From: Iris pallida
Lineage: Eukaryota > Streptophyta > Magnoliopsida > Asparagales > Iridaceae
Direction of reading: 5' to 3'
DNA: 64,000 nucleotides
Assembly (NCBI GenBank): GCA_029216955.1
Contig: JANAVB010004175.1
Coordinates: 1-64,000 of the forward strand
Part shown: positions 52,639 to 64,000 of the stretch, one piece after another
Layout of the letters: the number at the start of each line of letters is the position of its first letter
How positions within the stretch are numbered: the stretch's first letter is position 1
Position numbers and translations under genes: made by a program
The notes under the pieces: generated by a model
What the model saw: only the letters and a program-made list of their open reading frames with translations
What the model was told of the DNA's origin: nothing
The model's database searches: none

Positions 52639-53429
52639 TCATTCCACTTCACGAAAGCCTGCTTTCCCCTTCCTCAGCCGTAGCGCCGTAATGTAATCTT
52701 CGGTGCGTCGCTGTTTTGGCGCGGTAAAGATACGGTCAGTCTCATCAAACTCACTAACGCGCCCTGATGCAAACGCGGGTAATCTGACACGCGAGAAGCC
52801 TGCTGCATGTTGTGGTCACCAGCACCAGCGTGAAATGCTGCTTGAGCGTGGTCATCAGCTCAATCACCAGCGTGGAGATGGGATCCAGCGCGGAAGTCGG
52901 CTCATCCAGCAGCAGAACTTCCGGTTCAATCGCAATGGCGCGGGCAATCACCAGCCGCTGCTGCTGTCCGGTCGAGAGCGTCAGTGCATCTGTGACAGTG
53001 ATCTTTGACCTCACTCCACAACGCCGCCGCGCGCAGCGCACGTTCACAGGCTTCGTTCAGCACCCGCCGATCGCGTACCCCCTGTAAGCGCAGCCCGTAG
53101 ACACATTTCATAGATCGATTTTGGAAAAGGATTGGGGCGCTGAAACACCATGCCGACCCGACGACGCAGCGCCGAGAGATCCTGTTCAGGTCGCAGGATC
53201 GGCTGCGATCCAGCAACACCTCACCCTCGACCCGGCAATGATCAATCACATCATTCATGCGATTAAAGCAGCGCAGCAGCGTCGATTTGCCCACAGCCGG
53301 GGGGCCAATCAGCGCGGTAATCTTGTTTTTCGGCATGCAGCGAAATAGCCTGCAGCGCCTGGCGCTCGCCATACCACAGCGACAGTGGTTAACGGTCAGC
53401 GCGATATCCGTGTCGGACGTCATAGTCAT
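52639..53429 (-). CDS. pstB: Phosphate ABC transporter ATP-binding protein (PstB-like)
   Basis: ATPase of a Pst-type phosphate importer. ALTVNH then Walker A region with [17 protein letters not shown] (about 53250-53290), Q-loop region near 53130-53150, [20 protein letters not shown], signature in the form [20 protein letters not shown], Walker [21 protein letters not shown], switch VLVTHN-like near 52800-52815. Ends GFREVE at TGA 52639. The signature Ser-Thr-Gly instead of Ser-Gly-Gly marks a subfamily apart from the E. coli operon copy. ATG 53429 overlaps the pstA stop. No phoU follows. About six one-base shifts. Confidence 0.87.
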
Positions 53430-55041
53430 AGCCTGTATTGAGTCATAAGGCGATAGCGTTCACGCAGACGGTGACGCAGGCCCATCGCCAGCAGATTAAG
53501 CGACAGAATAATCAGCACCAGCAGCAGCGCGGTGGCGAAACACCAGCGGCCGGTCAGCTTCAATATTCGGACTCTGAAACGCAGATCGTAAATCTGGAAG
53601 CCCAGATGCATAAACTTGCGGTCCAGATGCAGATAAAGGAAACACCGCGTCGACAGGCAGTTCCGGCACCATTTTTACCACGCCAACCAGCATCAGCGGC
53701 GCGGTTTCACCGGCGGCACGCGCCAGCCAGAATCAGGCCGGTTAGCATGGCAGGCACCGCCATCGGCAGAACCACGTTCAAGCGTTTCCGCCTGAGTCGC
53801 GCCCAGTGCCAGCGAACCCTGCCGCAGCTGGTTGGGAATGCGGGATAGTCCTCTTCGGTCGCCACAATCACCACCGGCAGCGTTAATAACGCCAGAGTCA
53901 GCGACGCCACAGCAAACCAGGTGTCCCAAAGGTAGGATTGGGCAGCGCGCTGGCGAAGAAGAGCTGGTCTATCGTGCCGCCCACCAGCCAGACAAAGAAG
54001 CCCAGACCAAATACGCCATAGACGATTGAAGGGACGCCTGCCAGATTGACCCACCGCGATGCGCACAAGTCTTGTCAGCGCATTGCGTCCGGCATATTCA
54101 TGCAGCCAGATGGCGGCGATGACCCCAGGGCATCACGACCACCGACTCAGCAGCACCATCAGCACGGTGCAAAGATCGCCGGGAACGCCCCGGACTCACG
54201 CTCGCCTTCAGCGGGGTGAATCTGACGAAACGCCACAGCTGATCCAGGAAATGCAGCGTTTTGCGGTCAGCGTCATCGCGTTCGGCTTCCAGCTGTCAAC
54301 GATTCGGTCAGAGGGATCGCATGTTCGGTGGTGCCATGAACATCCCGCAGGATTAACAGATCGCGCTGACTTGCTGTTGCAGCGAAGCCAGTGTCTCCTC
54401 AGCTGATTAAACGGCGCTGCAAAGCGGCTGATGGCCTGATATTCTGACTCGGCCTGCAGATCAAAGCGCCCGGCAGCACGGTTGTGGTCGCCTGCTCATC
54501 AAGCTGCTCACGCTGGCTGTTGAGGCGCGCCATATCGACCCGGCGAATCTGATTAGCCTGCCGCACCAGCAATCTGCACTGTCCGAGTCGCTGATGCAGC
54601 AGGCATCGGGATCCTGCGCAGTTAGTCTTCATTATCTTCACGCAGGCCGACAAACAGCCGTATGCCTGACCGTGGCTGCGGCGCTGCAGCACCATGACGT
54701 CGCGGCTGGCTGACCTGCGCGCCGTGCGACTGTAAACCACCCGGAAATCGGGTGAGTCCCAGTCACGGTTACGGTTTTGATCAGATAGCGATTAACCTGT
54801 CCGCCGCTGTTGCCCTGTCATCTGCCGGGGCCGGAAAGCGCCGCTGATGTTCCAGGGTTTCACCCAGCAGCGCGTCTCGGCCCTTCAGGCTGGCTAAACG
54901 TAGAGATCGACGCGCTGCGGCCAGAAAGCGCGCAACGCCCTGCCAGGCCAGTAACCCAATCAGCAGCGTAAAGGCCAGCAGCAGACGGCTACGGCACCGG
55001 CGGTTAGCCAGCGCCAGCGATCGTTGTCGCATCGCTTTCAT
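53426..55041 (-). CDS. pstA: Phosphate ABC transporter permease PstA, long form
   Basis: Inner-membrane permease, about 538 residues, nearly twice E. coli PstA (296). A first span LLLAFTLLIGLLAWQGVARF (about 54930-54990) is followed by a long extra region, rich in Gln and Arg, of roughly 250 residues (about 54230-54900); the conserved permease core then occupies about 53440-54130 (VASLTLALLTLPVVIVATEE, the EAA-type stretch near 53790-53830, VVLPMAVPAMLTGLILAGA). The C-terminus is LLLVLIILSLNLLAMGLRHR. Start and stop overlap pstC and pstB by ATGA. Many one-base shifts make residue numbers approximate. Confidence 0.82.
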
Positions 55042-57094
55042 GCTGCTCCTCGTGTGCTGTAGCGCTGGCGCAGTCGCTGACGGATCAGCTCGGCAACCGT
55101 GTTGATCACCAGCGTAAACAGCAGCAGCATCAGGGCGCTGAGAAACAGCACGCGATAATGGGCACTCCCCGCCGCCGTTCCGCATCTCAATGGCGATATT
55201 GGCGGACAGCGCGCGCAGGCCGCTGAACAGGCCACCTTCACTTTGCGGCGTGTGCCGGTCGCCATCAGCAAATCATGGTTTCTCTACGGCACGCCCAGAC
55301 CAATCATCAGGGCGGCAAAATACCGGCGGAAGCACCCGGCAGCACAACGCGGGTCAGGGTTTGCCACGGCGTCGCGCCCAGTGCCAGCGAGCCCTGCCCC
55401 AGTGAAGCAGGCACGCTGAACAGCGCATCCTCAGAGAGGGTAAAGATCAGCGGTACCAGCGCAAAGCCCATCGCCAGCGCGGCTACCAGCAGATTGCGCT
55501 GTTCGTAATGCGGCAGCCAGTCGCCCGCATCCGGTACAACAGCGTGGGCAGCCACAGCGTCAGCAGCGTGACCAGCAGCAACAGCGGCAGCAGAATCAGC
55601 ACTTCACGACCCGGCTGACGCCAGCGCGGCGGTAAACGCGCGCTGCATACGCCGCACAGCAGCAGCGTGCCCGCCAGCGTCAGCGGCAGCAGCAGCACAC
55701 CCACCAGCGCCTGTCCAATATGCGGCGCGAGCCAGATCCCGGCAATCAGCCCCGCGACTACGCTTGGCAGCGCACCCATCATCTCAATGGCCGGTTTGAC
55801 CCAGCGTCGCAGGCCGGGCGCCATGAACCAGGCGGTGTACATCGCCGCCGCCAGCGCCGCGGCGTGGCAAACAGCAGCGCTAAACTCGCCGCTTTCAGCG
55901 TACCCATCACCATCGGCATCGGCTGAACTTGGCCTGATAACTGTCACCCGCCGCGGTCGATTGCCAGATCCAGTCCGGTCCGGGGTAATTTTCATACCAG
56001 ATTTTTTGCCAGAAATTGCGCCAGGTGACGTCCGGCCAGGATTATCAAGCCGCAGGGTCTGCCAGCTTCCCGCCCGTTCAATCAGGCTGTCGCCACGTGG
56101 CGAAAACTGCGCCTGCACAATGCCAGGTTCCAGCTGACGCTCCAGTATCGGGCCATCTGCTTGCTGGCAAACAGCCGCAGCATCCCCTGTTTGCTGAGCG
56201 TCGCAAACACGCGACGTTGTGATTCCGTCCCAGAATGGTCTCGCCGTCGCTGCTGGCAAAGGTACGAATGCGCTGCAGGCGCGGCCCTGTTCGCTGGCGA
56301 TAGCAAACCACTGCGTGACACCGCTGCGATCCTGGATCAGCAGGCTTCTGCCGCCCACCAGCAGATGCAGACTTTTTGGCTGATGCCAGGGTGTGCGTTT
56401 CGCGCAATAGTGCACGGTCATCATCAAGTGCCAGACCCGCAGCAGATTGCCTTCGGTGGTGTAGAGCAGATCGCCGGACGGCGAGAGCGCCAGCAGATCC
56501 AGTGGCGTTGCGGCAGCGGGATAAACGAGGCCTGGCGATCGGTCCCAAGGTCAGCACCCGGAGTCCGGCCTCAGTGAGTGCGGCTATACGCCACTGACCC
56601 GCATGGCGCGTCGCCAGCGCCATCTTCGTCACTGCGCCATCGGGCAGATGAAACGGTTTGTCGCCCAGCGGAAAACGCCACTGCTGGTCGGCGGTTGGCT
56701 GCATCAGTGTCAGCGCACCCTGCATATTCAGCAGTAGCGTCTGCTCATCGGCACTCCGCACTATCTCGCCGGGCGGCGGGGTCAGGGCAGTGCCGGTTCC
56801 GCAGGCTGACATCCAGCGGGATAAAAACGCGCCGCCCGCGCTCGCTGATGCGCCAGCCGACCTTCCCCTGATTGCCAATCGCTAAGGCTGGTGCACGATC
56901 CCAGAGTTGCTGGCTGGCCGCAATCTGCAGGCCCGGCGCATTAAACAGCGGTAATACCACGCCAATCAGCCAGCAGAAGAGCAGCAGCATCAATAGCAGG
57001 ATCGCAGCCACAGCAGGTGACCAGTCGGGGTCAGACGGTCAACGGCACGACGCTTACGATCGCTGAATTGGACAGGAATGTGGTTTGCGCTCAT
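55038..57094 (-). CDS. pstC: Phosphate ABC transporter permease PstC, long form
   Basis: Inner-membrane permease, about 685 residues against 319 in E. coli. First span ILLLMLLLFCWLIGVVLPLF (about 56950-57010), then a periplasmic insert of about 330 residues with beta-propeller-like repeats (about 55970-56900: QTLLLNMQGALTLMQPTADQ, WRIAALTEAGLRVLTLG), then the permease core (PAIEMMGALPSVVAGLIAGI, IGQALVGVLLLPLTLAGTLL; EAA region near 55350-55420 with ASLGQGSLALGATPWQTLTR) and a final span LFLSALMLLLFTLVINTVAE. Divergent from ppk, 147 bases apart. No pstS is in the window. Many one-base shifts. Confidence 0.84.
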
Positions 57095-57241
57095 GCGGTT
57101 CCGCTAGCAGGCCAAATAAGCCGCTATGTTGCCCGTAGCCGATTGATAAGACAACTCCTGGCGTTGGACAACGCTGCCATACTCGCCATAATGTTGGTGG
57201 ATACTGGATCTTCAGTCCTGCAACCGCTAAATGGAGTGAGA

Positions 57242-59261
57242 ATGGTCAGGTAAAGCTTTATATTGAAAAAGAATTAAGCTGGTTATCCTTTAATGAACGG
57301 GTTTTTGCAGGAAGCAGCAGACAAAAGCAATCCACTGATTGAGCGGATGCGCTTTCTGTGTATCTACTCCAATATCTCCGACGAATTCTATAAGTGCGTT
57401 TTGCCGACCTCAAACGCGCATTCTGATTGGTGAAGAGCAGGGTTCCGCCAGTACGCCACGCCATCTGTTTAAGAAAATTCAGCAGCGGGTGATGAAGTCC
57501 GATCAGGAGTTTGATGCGCTATATAACGATCTGCTGCTGGAGATGGCACGTAACCAGATCTTCCTGATCAACGAACGTCAGCTCTCATCCAATCAGCAGG
57601 CGTGGCTGCGCCACTACTTCAAGCACGAGCTGCGTCAGCATATCTCGCCGATTCTGATCACCCATGAAACGGATCTGACGAATTCCTAAAAGATGACTAC
57701 ACCTATCTGGCGGTAGAGATAATTCGCGGTGATAATATTCAGTATGCGCTGCTGGAAATTCCGTCCGACAAAGTCCCGCGTTTCTCCAATTTACCGGCTG
57801 AGCCACCGCGCCGCCGTAAACCGATGATCCTGCTGGATAACATCTTACGTTACTGCCTGGATGACATTTTTAAAGGCTTCTACGCTACGACTCGCTCAAC
57901 GCCTATTCAATGAAATGACGCGTGACGCCGAGTACGACCTGGTCACGGAGATGGAGTCGAGCCTGCTGGAGCTGATGTCCTCCAGCCTGAAGCAGCGACT
58001 GACGGCGGAACCGGTGCGTTTCGTTCTACCAGCGCGATATGCCCGACACGATGGTGTCGTGCGGTGCCACAAGCTTTCCATCTCAAACTGGACTCCATCC
58101 TGCCAGGCGGCCGCTACCACAACTTCAAAGACTTTATCGGCTTCCCGAACGTCGGCAAAAAAACCTGGTGAACCGACCGTTACCGCAGATCGCACATCGG
58201 CTTGATGGTTCCGCAACGGTCGATGCGATTCGCAATCGCGACGTAGCTCTACTCCCGTATCACACCTTTGAGCATGTGCTGGAGCTGCTGCGTCAGGCGT
58301 CGTTCGACCCAGCGTGCTGGCGATCAAAATCACATCTACCGCGTTGCTAAATTCCGCATCATGGATGCGATGATCCATGCCGCTTATAACGGTAAAAAAG
58401 TCACGGTGGTGGTGGAACTGCAGGCGCGCTTCGATGAAGAAGCCAATATTTACTGGGCGAAACGCCTGACTGAAGCGGGCGTGCATGTCATTTTCTCCGC
58501 ACCAGGCCTGAAGATCCGCCAAGCTGTCTGATTTCACGCGCGAAGGCGAAGAGATTGTGCGCTACGCGCATATCGGTACGGCAACTTTAACGAGAAAACC
58601 GCGCGTCTCTATACGGAATATTCGTTGCTGACCGCGGATGCGCGCATCACCAATGAAGTGCGTCGGGTGTTCAACTTTATTGAGAATCCCTATCGGCCCG
58701 TGACGTTCGATCATCTGATGGTCTCGCCGCAGACTCGCGCGGATGCTGTATGAGCTAATCGACACCGAAATTGCTAATGCGCAGCAGAATAAGCCTGCGG
58801 CATTACTCTGAAAATCAACAATCTGGTGGACAAAGGTATGGTGATCGGCTTTATACAGCCTCCAGCGTAGGGGTGAAGGTCAATCTTTGGTGCGCGGAAT
58901 GTCATTAATCCCTGACTTGCCCGGGATCAGTGAAAATATCGTGTCATCAGTATTGTTGACCGTTATCTGGAACACGATCGCGTCTATATTTTGAGAATGG
59001 CGGTGATAAGAAGTGTTCCTCTCCTCCGCTGACTGGATGACACGTAACATTGATTACCGTATCGAAGTGGCGTGGCGATTCTCGATCCCCACATCCGGCA
59101 GCGCTACTCGACATTATTGCTATTCAGTTGAGTGATACGGTGAAAGCCGCATCGCGGATAAAGAGTTGAGTAACCATTACGTCCAGCGCGGCAATCGTCG
59201 TAAAGTGCGATCGCAGCTGGCCATTTATGATTACATCAAGAAACTGGAACAACCTGAATAA
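57242..59261 (+). CDS. ppk: Polyphosphate kinase 1
   Basis: Membrane-associated enzyme polymerising the gamma phosphate of ATP into polyphosphate. [17 protein letters not shown] start, [94 protein letters not shown] with the phosphorylated His region, [74 protein letters not shown] end. ATG 57242; TAA 59259-59261; about 673 residues (E. coli 688). About twenty one-base shifts. ppx starts 5 bases later. Confidence 0.93.
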
Positions 59262-59265
59262 ATCT

Positions 59266-60769
<1,504 letters not shown>

Positions 60770-60774
60770 CAACC

Positions 60775-60794
60775 CGGGCGCCTGGCGCCCGTTT
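60775..60794 (+). terminator. Terminator of ppk-ppx
   Basis: Stem CGGGCGC (60775-60781) / GCGCCCG (60785-60791), loop CTG, followed by TTT only. Five bases past the ppx stop and just before the tehB start; weak T-run, so read-through into tehB is possible. Confidence 0.55.
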
Positions 60795-60800
60795 AACTGA

Positions 60801-61423
60801 ATGATGAATATGACACAACCAACCGCACCCCTTTCAGGCGAAAACTATTTGCCGAAACCTATGGTTTAACGCCGCCCACTCCGAAGTGGTTGCGGCGCTG
60901 CCCCAAGCTTAACGTCGGCAATGCGCTTGACCTTGGCTGTGGCGTGGGAACGCAATACGCTGTTTCTGAATCAGCACGGTTTTGACGTCACGGCGTGGGA
61001 TCATAATCCGCAAAGCCTGGCGCGCCTGCAGGAGATTATTGCGCAGGAAAATCTCAGCGGCATTCATACCGAGCAGCGCGACCTGAATAACACGCGCTTT
61101 AATGGCGGCTTAACTTTGTGCTGTCGACCGTGGTGATGATGTTTCTGCAGCCGCAGACCATTCCGCAGCTGATTGCCGACATGCAGGCCTGTACGGTCAG
61201 AGACGGTTTTAACCTGATCGTGGCGGCAATGAACACGGACGATATGCCCTGTCCGGCTGATTTTTCCTTTGCGTTTAAATCAGGCGAGCTCAGCCACTAC
61301 TACCGCAACTGGCACATCGTGAAGTACAACGAGCACCCTGGCCAGTTGCATCGCACAGATGAAAATGGCAACCGCATCACCTGTCGGTTTGCGACGCTGC
61401 TGGCGCAAAAAGCGAGTTACTGA
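60801..61423 (+). CDS. tehB: SAM-dependent methyltransferase TehB (tellurite resistance)
   Basis: Cytoplasmic methyltransferase linked to tellurite detoxification. [20 protein letters not shown] start, motif [21 protein letters not shown] (about 60917-60980, one shift), [20 protein letters not shown], then [80 protein letters not shown]. Matches E. coli TehB over its length (about 205 residues). Three close ATGs (60801, 60804, 60810) could start it. Without tehA in the window it stands alone, unlike E. coli tehAB. Confidence 0.88.
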
Positions 61424-61463
61424 TCTTTATCTGCTGTTTTTTCAACAGCGATTGATTTCATCA

Positions 61464-61492
61464 GGCGACTGTGACTAAATATTGCAGTCGCC
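61464..61492 (+). terminator. Hairpin after tehB
   Basis: Perfect 8-bp stem GGCGACTG (61464-61471) / CAGTCGCC (61485-61492) with a 13-base AT-rich loop, 41 bases past tehB. No T-run follows; it may be a weak terminator or part of the yfgG leader. Confidence 0.45.
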
Positions 61493-61523
61493 CCAGATGG
61501 GGTCATTACAGGAACCACCCCGC

Positions 61524-61706
61524 GTGAACAGCGCTATTCTCCCCGAAGACGTCAAAAACCGGCACCATGACCGCATTGTGCTGCTGATTAGTTTTATCAT
61601 TCTTTTTAGTCGCCTGATTTTTATCCTGCCTGCTGCCTTCGAGCATCATCAGCAACAGAAAGCTATTCCTGAACCGGTTGCCATAACATCAGGCGATACG
61701 CGATAG
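61524..61706 (+). CDS. yfgG: Small membrane protein YfgG (DUF2633)
   Basis: About 60 residues: a short basic start, one span RIVLLISFIILFSRLIFILP, then AAFEHHQQQKAIPEPVA. The span and the following HHQ segment match E. coli YfgG, which lies near ppx-yfgF there. GTG 61524 is chosen for family length; the frame is open to an ATG at 61497 and further to 61482. Function unknown (linked to metal stress in E. coli). Intact. Confidence 0.7.
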   Translation: MNSAILPEDVKNRHHDRIVLLISFIILFSRLIFILPAAFEHHQQQKAIPEPVAITSGDTR

Positions 61707-61838
61707 CGAATAACCAATACGATATTTCGCCTGAAACGCACCTGAAACTTAAACGTTATCCAGATAACTGGACTCTTTTTGCATCCCTTTTCAGGCGAAA
61801 CGCTACACTTCGTTGGTGCTTTCAGATAAGGGATCCAT

Positions 61839-63296
61839 GTGTCTGCCTCTCACTCTCAACGTTTAAGTGAAATACGTCATCGCATTCTGACGCTGCTCAG
61901 CGAGCACGATTGGTTGATGCCCTGCTGGAGAAATCGGGCGATCTCAATCCTGAACAGCAACGTGAAAATGCGGCCCAGCGTGACGCGCTGGAACAGGACA
62001 TTCTGCAACTGCATGCCGCTGACCTCGGATATTCTCGAAGCCCTGCCCGAAGAAGAACGTCAGGCGCTGTGGCGGCTGGTGCCGAACGAGCGGCGCGGCA
62101 TGTGCTGGTTGAAGCGTCTGAAACGGTCTGGGCCAGCCTCACCGAAGAGATGAGCGACCGCGATATCCTGCGCGCTATCCAGCCGCTGGATATCGACGAT
62201 CAGGTCTGGCTGGCGCGTTATCTGCCACGTGACCTGACCGGACGCCTGCTGGCAACTGTGGAGCCCGCCCTGCGCCCGCATGCTCGATATGGTGCAGCTT
62301 GACCGTGACCGCGTGGGCCGGGTGATGGATTTCAATATCCTGACGGTGCGTGAAGATGTCACGCTTGCAACAGTGCAACGCTTTTGCGCAAGCGCAAAAG
62401 CATGCCGGGCGGTACCGATAAACTCTTTATCACCAATAAATAATCAGCTGCTGGGCGAGCTGCTGCTGACGGACATCCTGCTTAACAAACCCAAAACCCT
62501 GGTGAGCGACGTGATGAACGCGCGCCCTACCACCTTCCAGCTTAACGATAAGGCCGAAGACGCTGCCAGCGCCTTTGAACGTTTATAACCTCATTTCTGC
62601 CGCCGTCACCGACGCCAAAGGCAAGCTGATTGGCCGTGTGACCATTGAAGACATCATCGACCTGGTGAATGCCGAAAAACGAAAGCAACATTCGTAAAAT
62701 GGGGGGGATCAGTCAGGAAGAGGATGTGTTTGCGCCGGTGCGTAAATCGGTACGTAAACGCTGGGCCTGCTGGCGATTAACCTCTGCACCGCCTTTGTCG
62801 CCTCACGGGTTATCGGGCTGTTTGAAGGGACGATTTCGCAATCGTGGCGCTGGCCACGCTGATGCCGATCGTCGCGGGTATCGGCGGCAATACCGGTAAT
62901 CAGACCATCACCATGATTGGCGGGCGCTGGCCTTACATCAGGTTGAACCGGGCAACTTTTCGTTTTTGATCGTCCGCGAGCTTGGCGTGGCGCTGATCAA
63001 CGGCTGTTCTGGGGCGGCATCATGGGCGGTATCACCTGGCTGATGTATGACAATATGGCGCTGGGCGGCGTTATGATGCTGGCCATGGCGCTGAATCTGC
63101 TGCTGGCCGCGCTGATGGGCGTGCTGGTGCCGCTGGTCATGACTAAAATGAATCGCGATCCCGCCGTCGGCTCCAGGTATTGATCACCGCCCTTACTGAC
63201 ACTGGCGGCTTCTTTATTTTCCTGGGGCTGGCGACGATCTTCCTGCTGCCGACTAATCGCAGGCTTGCAGGCCGTAACGTTGCAGCGACCCGTTAA
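61839..63296 (+). CDS. mgtE: Magnesium transporter MgtE
   Basis: Mg2+ channel with cytosolic regulatory domains. N domain (LLEKSGDLNPEQQRENAAQR, LEALPEEERQALWRLVPNER), tandem CBS domains (MDFNILTVREDVTLATVQRF; LLGELLLTDILLNKPKTLVS, DVMNARPTTFQLNDKAEDAA), GRVTIEDIIDLVNAE, then five spans with the channel motif PIVAGIGGNTGNQTITMIGG (across a shift, about 62860-62920). Last readable part TDTGGFFIFLGLATIFLLPT. Start GTG 61839 after AAGGG. E. coli lacks mgtE. About 485 residues; around ten one-base shifts. If one base is missing near the end the stop would be at 63256. Confidence 0.9.
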
Positions 63297-63311
63297 GATT
63301 GCGCTGCCGCG

Positions 63312-63752
63312 TTACCTGTGCCAGTCTCGGGTCGCCGCAGGCAGCGTATAGTTACCACGCTGACTCAGCCACTCCAGCACATCCGCTAAGTGCCAGATGG
63401 CGGTTTACCGTCATGCACCGGCAGCGGAAACGGCGGGCGGTGGCTGAGCATCAGCTTACGCATATTCTGACGCGTCATGCCGATGATCTCCGCCACATCC
63501 GTCAATCCCACAAAATCGGGTGCGGCTTCCACCAGCGTGGCACCCGGTTATCGCACGCAGCACATCCTCTTCTGCTGTTCAATACATCCATTGCGGAGTC
63601 AGACTCGCGGGTGAACTCCAGTGCAATTCTGCCGGCATGCCCAGGCCGATTAGCGCATCATCACAGCCTGCCGCTGCCAGCGTTTCCAGTAGTTCATCCA
63701 CCGGCGCGTGCCCTTCCGGCAGGCTGAACCGTAATGTGAAACAATATTCCAT
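63312..63752 (-). CDS. Putative DNA-binding protein with a C-terminal excisionase-like HTH
   Basis: About 146 residues. N-terminal part MEYCFTLRFSLPEGHAPVDE and LLETLAAAGCDDALIGLGMP reads without a break; after shifts near 63630, 63560, 63545 and 63400 the rest gives VLRAIPGA-, FVGLTDVAEIIGMTRQNM- and VLEWLSQRGNYTLPA-like segments. The middle one resembles the short HTH of MerR/AlpA/Xis proteins. ATG 63752 with AAGGAG 6 bases before it. It follows the edge gene by 20 bases on the same strand, so the two form an operon. Its stop (63312) lies 15 bases from the mgtE stop, tail to tail. Confidence 0.65.
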
Positions 63753-63772
63753 ATGCTTCTCCTTGTGCTGCA

Positions 63773-64000
63773 TCAGGACTTCAGATAGTGACAGTTGCCG
63801 ACCACGCGCCGCAGCGCACGGGCATGCTGATGTGCGTTTTTGGTGTGCTCCAGAACAGGTCAGACAAAACTCCCCACATCGGCACATCAACAGATTTTTC
63901 GGACAGTACATTTTGCCCCAGGCGTGATGGCCTCCCGTGACGACCAGCCAGCCATGGATTCGGCGTAACGTAACGCCGTTCGATCTCTTTGTTGGGATGC
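63773..64000 (-). CDS. Small HicA-like protein, start at the window edge
   Basis: About 75 residues. The first codon begins just outside: the last base of the window fits the G of an ATG. Visible pieces: a Lys-Glu-rich helix, then a GWLVVTGGHHAWG-like strand-His segment, then MCRCGEFC and a WSTPKNAHQHARALRR-like C-terminus, in at least three frames. The order of a glycine-rich His strand and a basic helix recalls the double-stranded-RNA-binding fold of HicA, though the Cys-rich CRCGEFC part is not typical of it. Paired with a DNA-binding gene it could be a toxin-antitoxin-like module; this is a weak inference. Confidence 0.5.

Overview
The window is one chromosomal segment of an enterobacterium of the Erwiniaceae, most like Pantoea. 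The gene order follows the Escherichia coli crr-cysM-cysPUWA ... amiA-hemF ... talA-tktB ... narQ-acrD-yffB-dapE ... purC-bamC-dapA-gcvR-bcp ... bepA-yfgD-hda-uraA-upp-purM-purN ... ppk-ppx backbone almost gene for gene. The proteins are close to E. coli homologues but not identical, and several blocks are absent from that stretch of E. coli: a two-component system after crr, ampH after tktB, narP next to narQ, a phosphodiesterase/ABC/LacI cluster, twin DsrE-like genes, a long-permease Pst-type operon beside ppk, and mgtE. Organism assignment is inference from synteny and similarity.

Layout. 1-2.7 kb: end of ptsI, crr, then a CpxRA/OmpR-type kinase and regulator on the minus strand. 2.8-7.5 kb: cysM and the sulfate/thiosulfate transporter cysPUWA, minus strand, with overlapping stops and starts. 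7.8-9.3 kb: yfeY-yfeZ-ypeA. 9.5-11.3 kb: amiA-hemF. 11.7-14.7 kb: talA-tktB. 14.9-20 kb: ampH, ypfG, nudK, ansP and a DUF1471 protein. 20.3-26 kb: narQ, narP and acrD. 26-28.5 kb: ypfM, yffB, dapE, ypfN and an orphan hairpin unit. 28.5-35 kb: ypfH, tmcA, ypfJ, purC, bamC, dapA. 35.2-38 kb: gcvR, bcp, a diguanylate cyclase. 38.2-43.8 kb: a six-gene regulator/ABC-importer/metallophosphoesterase operon. 43.9-45.1 kb: two DsrE-like paralogues. 45.9-52.4 kb: bepA, yfgD, hda, uraA, upp, purMN. 52.6-61.4 kb: a Pst-like pstCAB operon divergent from ppk-ppx, then tehB. 61.5-64 kb: yfgG, mgtE and a two-gene HTH/HicA-like module cut by the window edge.

Sequence quality dominates the reading. From 1 to about 28 kb and from about 50 to 64 kb nearly every gene, including essential ones (hemF, dapE, purM), carries several one-base shifts. 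From about 28.5 to 49.8 kb most genes are intact. Where the intended base can be guessed, most lesions are one base lost from a short homopolymer. I therefore annotate the genes as whole CDSs spanning the shifts and treat the shifts as probable consensus errors, not gene decay. Ends of such genes are good; internal frames are not.

Functional themes: sulfur assimilation, phosphate and polyphosphate handling (Pst-like transporter, ppk, ppx, metallophosphoesterase), purine and pyrimidine salvage and synthesis with candidate PurR sites, and envelope upkeep (bamC, bepA, amiA, ampH, acrD). The two least explained structures are tandem hairpins after purN that share a CsrA-like loop motif, and a long imperfect hairpin between two near-identical terminators after ypfN.
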